Assembly (NCBI RefSeq): GCF_000826185.2
Contig: NZ_LN648875.1
Span: forward strand, 802,356-866,355
Length of the DNA stretch: 64,000 bases
From: Microbacterium gorillae
Lineage (GTDB): Bacteria > Actinomycetota > Actinomycetes > Actinomycetales > Microbacteriaceae
Reading direction: 5' to 3'
Shown here: positions 1 through 8,232 of the stretch, in pieces
Layout: each line of letters begins with the position of its first letter
Position numbering within the stretch: position 1 is the stretch's first letter
The notes under the pieces: generated by a model
Databases searched by the model: none
Seen by the model: the letters and a program-made list of their open reading frames with translations, nothing else
Told to the model about the DNA's origin: nothing
Made by a program: the position numbers and the translations under genes

Positions 1-680
1 TCGGTGAGCGACTTGTGCAGGAACATCGTGTGGTAGTCATCGCCACCGAAGTTCTCCGACGCGGTCTTCCAGTTCGCGTGGACGATCGAGCGCATCGGTT
101 CGCCGATGACCTCCCAGCCGTCCTTGAGCTGACCGTAGACGAGGTCGAAGTACCACTTCATCTCGCCGAGGTACTCCTCGAGCGTCGGCGCCTCCGGGTC
201 GAGCGAGGCGAAGATGAAGCCGTGCAGGTTCTCGACGTGCGCGGCCTGGATGAGACCCCACTTGCTCTTGTCCATCGAGCCGTACGCCTTGCGGAACATC
301 GGCGCACCGGTCATCTCACCGGTGTTGGCGTAGGTCCAGCCGTGGTACGAGCAGCGGAAGTGCGAGGCGTTGCCCTTCTCCGCGCGGCAGATGAGCGCGC
401 CGCGGTGGCGGCACGAGTCGAACAGCACGCGGACCTGGTCGTCCTCACCGCGGACGAGGACGAAGGCGTCCTTGCCGATGTAGCGGTGCACGTAGTCACC
501 GCGGCTGGTGATCTCGCTCTCGTGGCCGACGTAGACCCAGGCGCGCGTGAAGATGCGCTCCAGCTCGCGGTCGAACAGACCCTTGTCGGTCAGGACGGAG
601 ACCGGGAAGGTGCCCGCGTCGAGGGAGTCGTCGACGTGGTCGAGGATCTCGTCGACCTGGGGATCGAAGTGAATCGGCAT
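1..680 (-). CDS. Rieske ring-hydroxylating oxygenase, alpha subunit (partial, C-terminus off the left edge)
   Basis: Catalytic large subunit of a Rieske non-heme iron oxygenase, which hydroxylates aromatic or alicyclic rings using electrons from a ferredoxin/reductase chain. The first 226 residues are present from the ATG at 680, preceded by a GAGGAGAC ribosome site. Rieske [2Fe-2S] ligands are visible as Cys90-x-His92 and Cys110-x2-His113 (CRHRG and CSYHGW). The start of the mononuclear iron site follows as D-Y-H217 and H222 within ENFGGDDYHTMFLH. The beta-subunit gene ends 10 bp upstream, so the pair is one transcription unit. The substrate cannot be inferred. No ferredoxin gene lies in the window. 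Confidence 0.93.
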   Translation of the reverse strand, partial: MPIHFDPQVDEILDHVDDSLDAGTFPVSVLTDKGLFDRELERIFTRAWVYVGHESEITSRGDYVHRYIGKDAFVLVRGEDDQVRVLFDSCRHRGALICRAEKGNASHFRCSYHGWTYANTGEMTGAPMFRKAYGSMDKSKWGLIQAAHVENLHGFIFASLDPEAPTLEEYLGEMKWYFDLVYGQLKDGWEVIGEPMRSIVHANWKTASENFGGDDYHTMFLHKSLT

Positions 681-690
681 GTCCGTCTCC

Positions 691-1227
691 TCAGAGGAAC
701 AGCGCCAGGTTGGCGGTCGGAAGGGTGGTGTGGTCCAGGAGGATGTGACGGCGGCGGAGCTTCAGCGCGCCGTCCACCTCGACCAGTTCGTCAACGCGCT
801 CGCCGAGCAGCAGCGAGTACGTGGTCAGGTCGAACCGGCTGCGGTACACGAGCAGGTTCGACTTGACGTGCAGGACGCCGTCGGCGGCGCGCGTCACGCG
901 CACGTTCGTCACGAGTCGGCGGGTGCGCGATGCCGGGTTCTCCGCCCAGGCGTAGTCGGTGTCCAGGCGCTCCACGCGCGTGCGCAAGGCGCTGTAGTTC
1001 TCGTCGAAGTGCAGCGAGGTCCGCGAGAAGCCGGGGCCGGCCTGCCGCTCGCGCGTGACGCGCACGGGCAGGACGTAGTGGATGTCCTCGTGCACCATCG
1101 CCAGCCACTCATGCAGCCGGTTGCCATCGAGCGCGTCCGCCTCCGCGTTGAGCCAGCGCTCGACGCGGAACTGCTCCTCCATGGTCGCCTCGACGGTGTC
1201 CGCCGGTGCGAGTTCAGTCTCAGCCAT
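691..1227 (-). CDS. Ring-hydroxylating oxygenase, beta subunit
   Basis: Small structural subunit of the Rieske oxygenase, 178 residues, typical length for the NTF2-fold ring-hydroxylating beta family (SnoaL-like cone). Recognisable features are an acidic N-terminal helix (EEQFRVERWLNAEADALD), the W-L-x-M-x-x-x-D-I-H-Y-x-x-P strand near residues 41-53, and the R-x-x-T-N-V-R-V segment near 105-111. A GGGAGG ribosome site precedes the ATG. It lies between an SDR gene (30 bp upstream) and the alpha-subunit gene. It should assemble with alpha as an alpha3beta3 hexamer, by analogy with the family. Confidence 0.92.
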   Translation of the reverse strand: MAETELAPADTVEATMEEQFRVERWLNAEADALDGNRLHEWLAMVHEDIHYVLPVRVTRERQAGPGFSRTSLHFDENYSALRTRVERLDTDYAWAENPASRTRRLVTNVRVTRAADGVLHVKSNLLVYRSRFDLTTYSLLLGERVDELVEVDGALKLRRRHILLDHTTLPTANLALFL

Positions 1228-1256
1228 GCGTAGTCCTCCCGCTCGTTCTTCGTCGA

Positions 1257-2090
1257 TCAGATCGTGAGTTCGCCGCCGTCGACCGTGAGGATCGAGCCGG
1301 TCATGAATGCGGACATGTCCGACGCCGCGAACAGCGCGACGCGGGCCACCTCGTCCGGCTTGCCGTAGCGACGCATCGGCATGCTGTCCTCGAAGGTGCC
1401 GAGCTTGCGTCCACTGGCTTCTTCGACGGCCTCAAGGTGTTCGTTCACGCCCGGAGTGTCGATGACCGTCGGCTTCAGCGCGAGGGCGCGAATGCCGCGC
1501 TTGCCGAGCTCCGCCGCGAGGATCATGGTCAGCTGCTCGATGCCGCCCTTGGAGCTGGCGTACCCGAGCATGCCGGCGTGACCCGGGTAGCGGTCGGTCA
1601 CCGTCGAGGTGGTGTTGATGATCACGCCGCCGTTGCCCGCGGCGATCATCGCGCGTGCCGCGGCGCGAGCGCCCAGGTAGCAACCGGTGAGGTTGACATC
1701 GAGCGAACGCTTCCACGTGAGCATCGGGAACTCTTCGCTCTCGACGATCTCCTCGCGGCCCATCGGCGAGTAGTGGGTGAAGTTGACCCAGACATCCAGA
1801 CGGCCGGTACGCTCCACCGCGGCCTCGGCGAGCTTGCCGACCGCCTCTTCATCGCTGACATCCACCCAGTGCGCGGTGATGTCCGTGTCGAACTTCGCCG
1901 CGAGCTCGGACGCGAGCGCCTCGGCTGCCTCCAGGTTCAGGTCGGCGAGGATCAGGTTCGCCCCGGCCTCGGCGTAACGGCGGGCGGTGGCGGCACCGAT
2001 GCCCTGCGCCGAGCCGACGATCACGGCGGTGCGACCGCGCAGCGAAATGAGGTCGGCGATGGAGACGGTGTCTGCAAGAGGGGTGGTCAT
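1257..2090 (-). CDS. Short-chain dehydrogenase/reductase (SDR)
   Basis: NAD(P)-dependent oxidoreductase of 277 residues with a classical Rossmann glycine motif (VIVGSAQGIGAAT, about residues 23-35) and the catalytic Y-A-S-S-K followed by GGIEQL. The C-terminus ends FMTGSILTVDGG, as in most classical SDRs. Its ATG overlaps the stop of the upstream VOC gene (ATGA), so the two are translationally coupled. Directly upstream of Rieske oxygenase genes, a cis-diol or hydroxy-metabolite dehydrogenase role is plausible, but that is inference from position. Confidence 0.88.
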   Translation of the reverse strand: MTTPLADTVSIADLISLRGRTAVIVGSAQGIGAATARRYAEAGANLILADLNLEAAEALASELAAKFDTDITAHWVDVSDEEAVGKLAEAAVERTGRLDVWVNFTHYSPMGREEIVESEEFPMLTWKRSLDVNLTGCYLGARAAARAMIAAGNGGVIINTTSTVTDRYPGHAGMLGYASSKGGIEQLTMILAAELGKRGIRALALKPTVIDTPGVNEHLEAVEEASGRKLGTFEDSMPMRRYGKPDEVARVALFAASDMSAFMTGSILTVDGGELTI

Positions 2091-2635
2091 AGTGTCACGT
2101 CCGGTCGAGAGGGGTTCCAGAGCGGGCGCTTGAACTCGCGTTCGTAGGCCCGTCCGTGCGGATAGGAGATGAGTTCCACCAGCAGCCCCCAGGGGGCGCG
2201 GAAGTAGATGTAGAAGGCGTCGGGTCCGGCCTCGGGACCCTCCAGCGCCAGCTTGTCGCCGAGGATCTCGATGTCGTGCGCCTTCAGGTGCGCGACCGCC
2301 GCGTCGACGTCATCGACGTACAGGCACAGCTCGTGTCCGCCGGCACCGTCCAGGGACGGCATCTTCTGCCCGGGGCGCTCGGCGACCCACTCGAACAGCT
2401 CGAGGTTGAGGTTGCCCATCCGGACGAGACGGATCTCCCGGATGCGACTGGACGGGTCGATGTCGAAGTTCTCGGCGGCGGTGTCGTCGTCGCCGTCGCC
2501 ATGACCGGGCTCGAAGCCGTAGTAGGCCTCTCCGCCCAGCACGTCGACGAAGAAGGCGAGAGCCTCATCGATACTCGGGACGGTCAGGCCGATGTGGTCG
2601 ACGCCGCGGAACGTGGGAAGCATGGGACGGGTCAC
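2087..2635 (-). CDS. VOC (glyoxalase/extradiol-like) superfamily protein
   Basis: A single VOC module pair of about 180 residues. The first beta-alpha-beta-beta-beta unit begins FRGVDHIGLTVPSIDEAL and the second ends WGLLVELISYPHGR. Candidate metal ligands are the His in VDHIGLTV, the His/Glu in GHELCLYVDDV and the Glu in LLVELI. The family includes epimerases, glyoxalases and dioxygenases, so the reaction is not assignable. The chosen GTG start overlaps the stop of the upstream dehydrogenase (GTGA). An ATG four codons later (2623) is the alternative. The stop overlaps the SDR start. Confidence 0.82.
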   Translation of the reverse strand: MTRPMLPTFRGVDHIGLTVPSIDEALAFFVDVLGGEAYYGFEPGHGDGDDDTAAENFDIDPSSRIREIRLVRMGNLNLELFEWVAERPGQKMPSLDGAGGHELCLYVDDVDAAVAHLKAHDIEILGDKLALEGPEAGPDAFYIYFRAPWGLLVELISYPHGRAYEREFKRPLWNPSRPDVTL

Positions 2636-3603
2636 GGCTCCAGCACCACCTTGATCGCTCCGGCGCTCCGGTCCCGGGCGACGGCGAAGGCCTCCTCGGC
2701 ACGATCGAGCGGGAAGCGGTGCGTGATGACCTGGCTGAGCTCGGGATGCGCGGCGAGGATCGCCGCGGCCTCGTCGACCTCGCGCGGGCCGTGGCCGTTG
2801 TAGCCCATGCTCGTGACGGCGGAGATCTCCTTGCTGATCGCTTCGCCCGGCAGCAGCGGGCCGTCGATCAGGGCGATGTAGACGATGCGGCCGCCGTAAG
2901 CGACGCTGTCCAGCGCCTGGCGCACCGTGGCGTCTCCGGTCGCGGCGACGAGGACGACGTCGTAGGTGCCCTCCGGCTCGCCCGCGCCGAACAGGTCCGC
3001 CAGAGCTCGCTGGTGCGGGTGGCGCACGGCGATGTCCACCTCGGCGCCGAGGGCGCGACCCGTCGCTGCGGCGAGCAGTCCGACCGCTCCCCCACCGATG
3101 ACGAGCAGGCGCTCTCCGGCGGTCAGTTCCGCACGGTGCAGGCCGTGCAGGCCCACCGCGATCGGCTCGATGAGGCAGGCGTTCGCGACGTCCAGACCGG
3201 CGGGCAGTTCGATCAGCGCGCTGGCCGGAACGATGATCTCGTCCGCCATGCCGCCGTCGCGTTCCGCGACCAGTCCGAGGCAGGTCGATCCGCCGACCTC
3301 GCAGATGTTGTAGAAGCCGGCCCGGCAGGCTGCGCACTCGCGGCACGGCAGGATCGGTTCGATCGATACAGGCGTGCCGTCCTCGGTCCACCCGGCGAGC
3401 TCGTGGCCGAGGACGACGCCCTCGTCTGTGCCCCCGGAGATCATGCCGAGATCGGAGCCGCAGATTCCGGCGTAGCCGATCTTCACGCGAACGCCCTCAC
3501 CGTGCGGGCGTGGGATCTGAGCGACCACGACCCCGTCGCCGGCAATGCGGACGGCACGCATGAGGTCGGTCCCCTCGGGGGCGATCACGGATGCGTCTGT
3601 CAC
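2632..3603 (-). CDS. Zinc-dependent alcohol dehydrogenase (MDR family)
   Basis: Medium-chain dehydrogenase, 323 residues. The catalytic-zinc region reads YAGICGSDLGM with GHELAG. The structural-zinc lobe has the four-cysteine spacing in LPCRECAACRAGFYNIC, and the Rossmann motif is VIGGGAVGLLAA. It probably oxidises an alcohol or polyol with NAD(P). The GTG start at 3603 has a GAGG site six bases upstream. A second possible start is ATG 3561 (MRAVRIAGD), which many relatives would use. It is first in the minus-strand Rieske operon, and its stop is coupled to the VOC gene. Confidence 0.88.
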   Translation of the reverse strand: MTDASVIAPEGTDLMRAVRIAGDGVVVAQIPRPHGEGVRVKIGYAGICGSDLGMISGGTDEGVVLGHELAGWTEDGTPVSIEPILPCRECAACRAGFYNICEVGGSTCLGLVAERDGGMADEIIVPASALIELPAGLDVANACLIEPIAVGLHGLHRAELTAGERLLVIGGGAVGLLAAATGRALGAEVDIAVRHPHQRALADLFGAGEPEGTYDVVLVAATGDATVRQALDSVAYGGRIVYIALIDGPLLPGEAISKEISAVTSMGYNGHGPREVDEAAAILAAHPELSQVITHRFPLDRAEEAFAVARDRSAGAIKVVLEP

Positions 3604-4059
3604 CTCTGGCCTCGTTTCACATCATTGTTGCGGCGGGCACCGCCTGTACGTCGAGAGTAATCTGTAACATGCCAGTGCGCAAGAGGTCGATGTGGGAGAA
3701 GTTCGCGACGCTCCCGTCGGAGGCCGACCTCCACCGGGCCCCGTTGCTCCCGCGTCGCGAACAGACCGTGCCGGCCAGGTCGGCACTCTGGCAGCCGATC
3801 TCAACCGATCCGCGTTTCGAACGCCTCGTCCGCGTCTTCTGGCCTGAACGACGCGGAATTCGTCGGTTACGAATGCACTGCCGCGCACCACTTGTGTCCG
3901 CGATACCGAACCGGCTGTTGGGTATCCAGACTCAATGGCCCACCCCGTCGTGGCCCAAATGGGGCCGACCGCGCCGGCGCATCCGGAATAGCAACGGTCG
4001 CTCGTGGCAGAACCGTCCTCGAAATGGACTATTGTGCGGGCGCGAATCCCGTAGCTAAT
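3604..4059. other. Intergenic region between divergent dehydrogenase and ferredoxin reductase genes
   Basis: About 455 bp with no convincing gene. The open frame from 3591 to 4058 lacks family features and overlaps the start of the dehydrogenase. The left end should hold the promoter of the minus-strand Rieske operon. A degenerate match to the window-wide operator (GTTACAGATTACTCTC read on the minus strand, about 3655-3670) lies there. The right end holds the reductase promoter. I see nothing interpretable in the central 300 bp. Confidence 0.5.
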
Positions 4060-4061
4060 AT
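4032..4061 (+). promoter_or_regulatory. Sigma-70-like promoter giving a probable leaderless mRNA
   Basis: TTGTGC at 4032-4037 and TAATAT at 4056-4061 are 18 bp apart. The predicted start of transcription, seven or eight bases after the -10, falls at the ATG at 4069. No Shine-Dalgarno sequence precedes that ATG. Together these suggest a leaderless transcript, common in actinobacteria. Confidence 0.5.
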
Positions 4062-4068
4062 GTTAGTC

Positions 4069-5256
4069 ATGGACCAGATGAAGAACATCGCGATCGTCGG
4101 CGCCTCGCTCGCCGGGCTCCGCGGCGCAGAGGAGCTGAGGCGACAGGGCTACGATGGCGAGCTCACCCTCATCGATGCCAGCGAGCACCACCCGGCGATC
4201 GACCGCCCACCACTTTCCAAGGAGGTTCTCTCCGGCAAGTGGACCCCGGAGGAGGCCCGCCTCGAGATCTTCGAAGACGTGCGCGCCCGCCTCATCCTCG
4301 GTGTCGCCGCCACGGGGCTCGACCTCGAGGCCGGCGTCATCAGCCTGGCCGACGGCCAGGAGATCACCTTCGACGGTCTGATGATCGCGACGGGCGCCGG
4401 CGTGCGTCACCTGCGTTGCCCCGGTTCCGACCTGCCCGGCGTGATGTACTACCGCGACCTCGACGACTGCCTCACGCTGCGTGACCACATCGAGCGAGGC
4501 TCGCGCGTGGCGATCGTCGGCGGTGGGTTCATCGGCTCCGAGGTCGCCGCATCCCTCGCCCTCGCCGGGCTGGAGGTCACGATCATCGACACAGTGCCCC
4601 TGCCCATGGAGGCGCAGATCGGCCCGATCATGGCGAACCACCTCGCCGACCAGCACCGCGCGCACGGCGTCACCCTGAAGCTCGGCGCCGGCGTCGAGGC
4701 GATCGAGGGCGAAACCGCGGTCACCGGCGTCCGACTGACCGGCGGCGAGGTCATCCCGGCCGACGTCGTCGTCACCGGCATCGGCGTGATCCCGAACACC
4801 GCGTGGCTCGCCGAGTCCGGACTCGAAATCGACAACGGCGTCGTGTGCGACGAGCACTGCCGCGCGATCGGTGCCGAGAACGTCGTGGTCGCGGGCGACA
4901 TCGCGCGCTTCCAGCACCGGGGCTACGACCGCGCGATGCGGATCGAGCACTGGACCAACGCCGTCGACCAGGGCGAGTACGCCGCGCGAGCGCTGCTCGG
5001 CACGACCGCGGACGGTTACGCGCCGCTGCCCTTCTTCTGGTCGGACCAGTACGACATGCACGTCCAGTTCGCCGGTGTGAAGGGCCAGGAGGAGGAGATC
5101 GTGAAGGGCTCGGTCGAGGAGGGCCGGTTCCTCATCGAGATGCGCACGGACGGCAACCTCACCGGAATCCTCGGCGTGAACCAGAACGCCGCGTTCGGTC
5201 GCGCCCGCCGCGCCCTCGCCGCGGAATTGGCGGCGGCGGTCCCGGTCACCGGCTGA
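4069..5256 (+). CDS. FAD/NAD-dependent ferredoxin reductase (Rieske system type)
   Basis: A 395-residue oxygenase-coupled NADH-ferredoxin reductase. The FAD-binding motif is at the N-terminus (IAIVGASLAGLRGAEELR), with PPLSKEVL near residue 45-52. The NAD-binding motif is AIVGGGFIGSEVAASLALAG near 147, and the second FAD motif ends VVVAGDIARF. A C-terminal reductase domain follows. It would pass electrons from NADH to a ferredoxin that serves the Rieske oxygenase encoded divergently. ATG 4069 is preferred because a TAATAT -10 box ends seven bases before it. An in-frame ATG at 4060 would overlap that box. Confidence 0.92.
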   Translation: MDQMKNIAIVGASLAGLRGAEELRRQGYDGELTLIDASEHHPAIDRPPLSKEVLSGKWTPEEARLEIFEDVRARLILGVAATGLDLEAGVISLADGQEITFDGLMIATGAGVRHLRCPGSDLPGVMYYRDLDDCLTLRDHIERGSRVAIVGGGFIGSEVAASLALAGLEVTIIDTVPLPMEAQIGPIMANHLADQHRAHGVTLKLGAGVEAIEGETAVTGVRLTGGEVIPADVVVTGIGVIPNTAWLAESGLEIDNGVVCDEHCRAIGAENVVVAGDIARFQHRGYDRAMRIEHWTNAVDQGEYAARALLGTTADGYAPLPFFWSDQYDMHVQFAGVKGQEEEIVKGSVEEGRFLIEMRTDGNLTGILGVNQNAAFGRARRALAAELAAAVPVTG

Positions 5257-5273
5257 CGCCGCACACACGGCAA

Positions 5274-5314
5274 CGAAAGCCCCGCCGGAGAGCGATTCTC
5301 CGGCGGGGCTTTCG
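5274..5314. terminator. Bidirectional intrinsic terminator
   Basis: Perfect 18-bp inverted repeat (5274-5291 and 5297-5314) with a five-base loop, flanked by AAAG/CTTT ends. It separates the convergent ferredoxin reductase and ABC ATPase genes and can serve both. Confidence 0.9.
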
Positions 5315-5325
5315 TTTCTGGTGCG

Positions 5326-6420
5326 TCAGGCTTCGGCGCGCTCCGCCGGGAACAGCAGGACGCGCTTGGCCTCGTACGACAGGTGGACCCGGTCGCCGAC
5401 CTGGTACATCTCGCGCGAGCCGCTCGCGGTGATGTTCACCGTGACACCCTCGCCGATCTCGATCTCGTACTGGATGAAGCTGCCGCTGAAGATCGCGGTG
5501 GCCACGGTTCCCTCGATGGACGGATGCGAGGTGGGCTTCTCCGCCACCAGGTGCAGGTCCTCGGGGCGGAACCCGACGATGGCGGCATCCCCGACGACGA
5601 AACCGTCGCGGCGCTCGGCCACGATGCTCTGTCCGGCCACCTGCAGGGTGACATCCGTGCCGTTCACCGCGGTGACGGCACCGTCGAGTGAGTTCAGGTC
5701 ACCGAGGAACGTCGCGACGAAGTGATTCTCCGGGCTCCGGTACATCTGGTCCGGCGTCCCGACCTGCTCGATCTTGCCCTTGCTCATCACCGCGATGCGG
5801 TTCGACAGCAGGAACGCCTCCTCCTGGTCGTGCGTCACGTACAGCGTCGTGATGCCGATCTCGCGCTGCAGGCGACGCAGCTCGACCCCGAGCTGGTGAC
5901 GCAGCTGACGGTCCAGGGCGCCGAGCGGCTCGTCCAGGAGCAGCACCCGCGGCTGGAAGCCGATCGCGCGCGCCAGAGCGACGCGCTGCTGCTGACCACC
6001 GGAGAGCTGCGTCGGCAGACGCTTCGCCATGTGCGCGAGGCCCACCATGTCGAGGGCTTCCATGACCCGCTTGTGGGTCTCGTTCTTGTCGGTCTTGCGC
6101 ATCTGGAACGGGAACGCGACGTTGGCGTAAACGCTCATGTGCGGGAAGAGCGCGTAGTTCTGGAACACGAAGCCGAGGTCACGCTTCTCCGGCGCGAACT
6201 TGGTGACGTCGGTGTCGCCGATGTAGATGGCGCCGTCCTCGGGGCGGATGAGCCCCGCGATGGAGTGCAGCAGCGTGGACTTGCCGGAGCCACTCGCGCC
6301 CAGCAGGGTCATGAACTCCGACCCGCCGACGTTGAGGCTGACATCATCCAGCGCCTTGAAGTCGCCGTACGAGTGGGAGATGCGGTTCGCGTCAACCGTG
6401 ACGCCGTTCTCTGCATACAT
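5326..6420 (-). CDS. ABC transporter ATPase, spermidine/putrescine (PotA) type
   Basis: ATP-hydrolysing subunit of an importer, 364 residues. Walker A GASGSGKST is at 41-49, the signature LSGGQ at 139-143, Walker B RVLLLDE at 158-164, then the H-loop VTHDQEEA. A C-terminal TOBE domain of about 120 residues is present, as in PotA/FbpC. Its ATG overlaps the permease stop by one base (TGATG), so the two are coupled. It is the only importer ATPase in the window and may energise uptake through all six receptor lipoproteins, which is inference. Confidence 0.95.
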   Translation of the reverse strand: MYAENGVTVDANRISHSYGDFKALDDVSLNVGGSEFMTLLGASGSGKSTLLHSIAGLIRPEDGAIYIGDTDVTKFAPEKRDLGFVFQNYALFPHMSVYANVAFPFQMRKTDKNETHKRVMEALDMVGLAHMAKRLPTQLSGGQQQRVALARAIGFQPRVLLLDEPLGALDRQLRHQLGVELRRLQREIGITTLYVTHDQEEAFLLSNRIAVMSKGKIEQVGTPDQMYRSPENHFVATFLGDLNSLDGAVTAVNGTDVTLQVAGQSIVAERRDGFVVGDAAIVGFRPEDLHLVAEKPTSHPSIEGTVATAIFSGSFIQYEIEIGEGVTVNITASGSREMYQVGDRVHLSYEAKRVLLFPAERAEA

Positions 6421-8165
6421 CAGTTGTCTTCTCCAAGCTGGGAGCGGATCTTGTTGTTCTTGGCGGCGATCGCCTTCTTGACGATGAGGAACACGACACC
6501 GAGGACCGCGAAGGCCAGGAGCCAGAGCGTTCCGACCGCCGCGAGGTCCGGTCGGACCAATCGGCGCAACGCCATGAAGTACTTCACCGAGATGGGTTCA
6601 CTCGTCGTGGAGACGAGCATGGAGATCACCGGTTCATCCAGCGACATCAGGAAGCTCACCAGCGCGCCGACGGCGATCGACGTGGCGATGCCGGGGAGCG
6701 TGACGCGCAGGAACGCCTTCCAGGGCGACGCGCCGAGCGTGCGGGCCGCGAGCTCGTTGGTCTGTGAGGTACCCCGCATCGCCGCGGTCAGGATGAGCGT
6801 GGTGAACGGCAGCAGCAGCACCATGTGCGCGAGCACGAAGCCGAGCAGGGTGCCGTTGATGCGCAGCTGCAGCACGAGACCGAACACCGCGGTACCGAGC
6901 AGCACGCCCGGGACGATGACCGGAGTGTAGAAGAACACCTGGAGGCCGGACGCCATCCGACGCGCGCCGCGGGTCAGACCGTAAGCGGTGGCGAGGCCGA
7001 GGATCGTCGCCGCGATCGCGCTCAGGGAGGCGATCTGCAGGCTGAGACCTGCCGACTTCAGCCAGCTCGGGTCGCGGAACACCTCTTCGTACCACCGCAG
7101 TGAGTAACCGGTCGGCGGGAACTGCACGTAGCTCTGCTCGGTGAACGAGACCCACACCACGGCCGCGAGCGGCAACAGCATGTACAGCGCCACGAGCAGC
7201 GTGAGCACACCCATCGCGATCATGCCGGGCGTCCAGGCGAACTTGCGCGCCGAGGTGCCCTTCTGCGAACCGGTCACGCCGCCGACGGCGTTGTTGGCCG
7301 TCATGGACTTCGCGGCCGTTGCGAAGATGCCGAGCGTGACGATCAGCAGCAGCACGGCCATGGCGCCGGCGATGCCCCAGCGGTAGCCGAGGATCTGCTG
7401 CTCGAGGTAGTGCGTGATGACGATGTCCTTCACATCACCGAGCGTCGCCGGGATGAGGTAGAAGCCGAAGCTGAGCACGAAACCGAACAGCACCGTCGAG
7501 ATGAAGCTCGTGCGAGTGAGCGGGAAGTAGGTGCGAACGAACGCCTTCCACGGGCTTGCGCCGAGCGTGCGCGCCGCCTGCGTGATCTCGTCCCCGATGC
7601 CGCGCATGCTGGCGTAGATCGGAACGATCATGAACGGCAGCAGGTACATCATCATGCCGAGCACCGAACCGCCCAGGGTGCGGTACAGGCCGATGGGCTG
7701 CAGGATCTGGGCCAGGGCGTAGATCCGGACCACTGTGGACACGAAGAACGGCAGCATGATCGCGACCATCGCGAAGTTCGCGATCTTCGGCGGCGCCTTG
7801 CTGATGAAGTACGCGACCGGGTAGGAGATCAGCGCGGACAGGCCGGTCGAGATGACCGCGATCCGCAGCGTGTTGCCGAGCATGATCCAGAACGCTCGGT
7901 CGGTGAGGACCGCCGCGTAGTGCTCGATCGTCCAGCCGGCCGGGTTGAATCCGGGGCTGCCGTCGACGTTGAAGCTGCGCATGACGATCAGCACCAGCGG
8001 GTATACGAAGACGTAGAGGTAGAGAAGGATGCCCGGGATCAGGAACAGGGCGGCCTTGTTCGTCATGATGCGGGAGAGTCGGCCGGGACGGCGCGATTCC
8101 ACCATCTTCACGACGTGTGACTGGTCCGACACCTCCGTGGGTGTCCGGTCAAGCATCGATGTCAT
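6420..8165 (-). CDS. ABC transporter permease, fused double subunit (PotB-PotC type)
   Basis: A 581-residue membrane protein carrying two complete permease halves in one chain. Each half has an EAA loop that docks the ATPase: AARTLGASPWKAF at about 197-209 and again near 473-485. About six hydrophobic helices flank each loop. A linker with few hydrophobics (about 283-315) joins the halves. Most PotB and PotC proteins are separate, so this is a fusion. The gene sits between its receptor gene (67 bp upstream) and the ATPase gene. Confidence 0.94.
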   Translation of the reverse strand: MTSMLDRTPTEVSDQSHVVKMVESRRPGRLSRIMTNKAALFLIPGILLYLYVFVYPLVLIVMRSFNVDGSPGFNPAGWTIEHYAAVLTDRAFWIMLGNTLRIAVISTGLSALISYPVAYFISKAPPKIANFAMVAIMLPFFVSTVVRIYALAQILQPIGLYRTLGGSVLGMMMYLLPFMIVPIYASMRGIGDEITQAARTLGASPWKAFVRTYFPLTRTSFISTVLFGFVLSFGFYLIPATLGDVKDIVITHYLEQQILGYRWGIAGAMAVLLLIVTLGIFATAAKSMTANNAVGGVTGSQKGTSARKFAWTPGMIAMGVLTLLVALYMLLPLAAVVWVSFTEQSYVQFPPTGYSLRWYEEVFRDPSWLKSAGLSLQIASLSAIAATILGLATAYGLTRGARRMASGLQVFFYTPVIVPGVLLGTAVFGLVLQLRINGTLLGFVLAHMVLLLPFTTLILTAAMRGTSQTNELAARTLGASPWKAFLRVTLPGIATSIAVGALVSFLMSLDEPVISMLVSTTSEPISVKYFMALRRLVRPDLAAVGTLWLLAFAVLGVVFLIVKKAIAAKNNKIRSQLGEDN

Positions 8166-8232
8166 GTCAATTGCTCTGCTTTCGAGTCAGACCCCGGTCC
8201 GCGTGGCGCGAGCCGCGCGGACCGGGAGTCGA

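Noticed and set aside
3591..4058. Open frame of 155 codons in the gap before the ferredoxin reductase
   Set aside because: No recognisable domain, composition unlike its neighbours, and it overlaps the start of the divergent dehydrogenase; GC-rich DNA gives such frames by chance.
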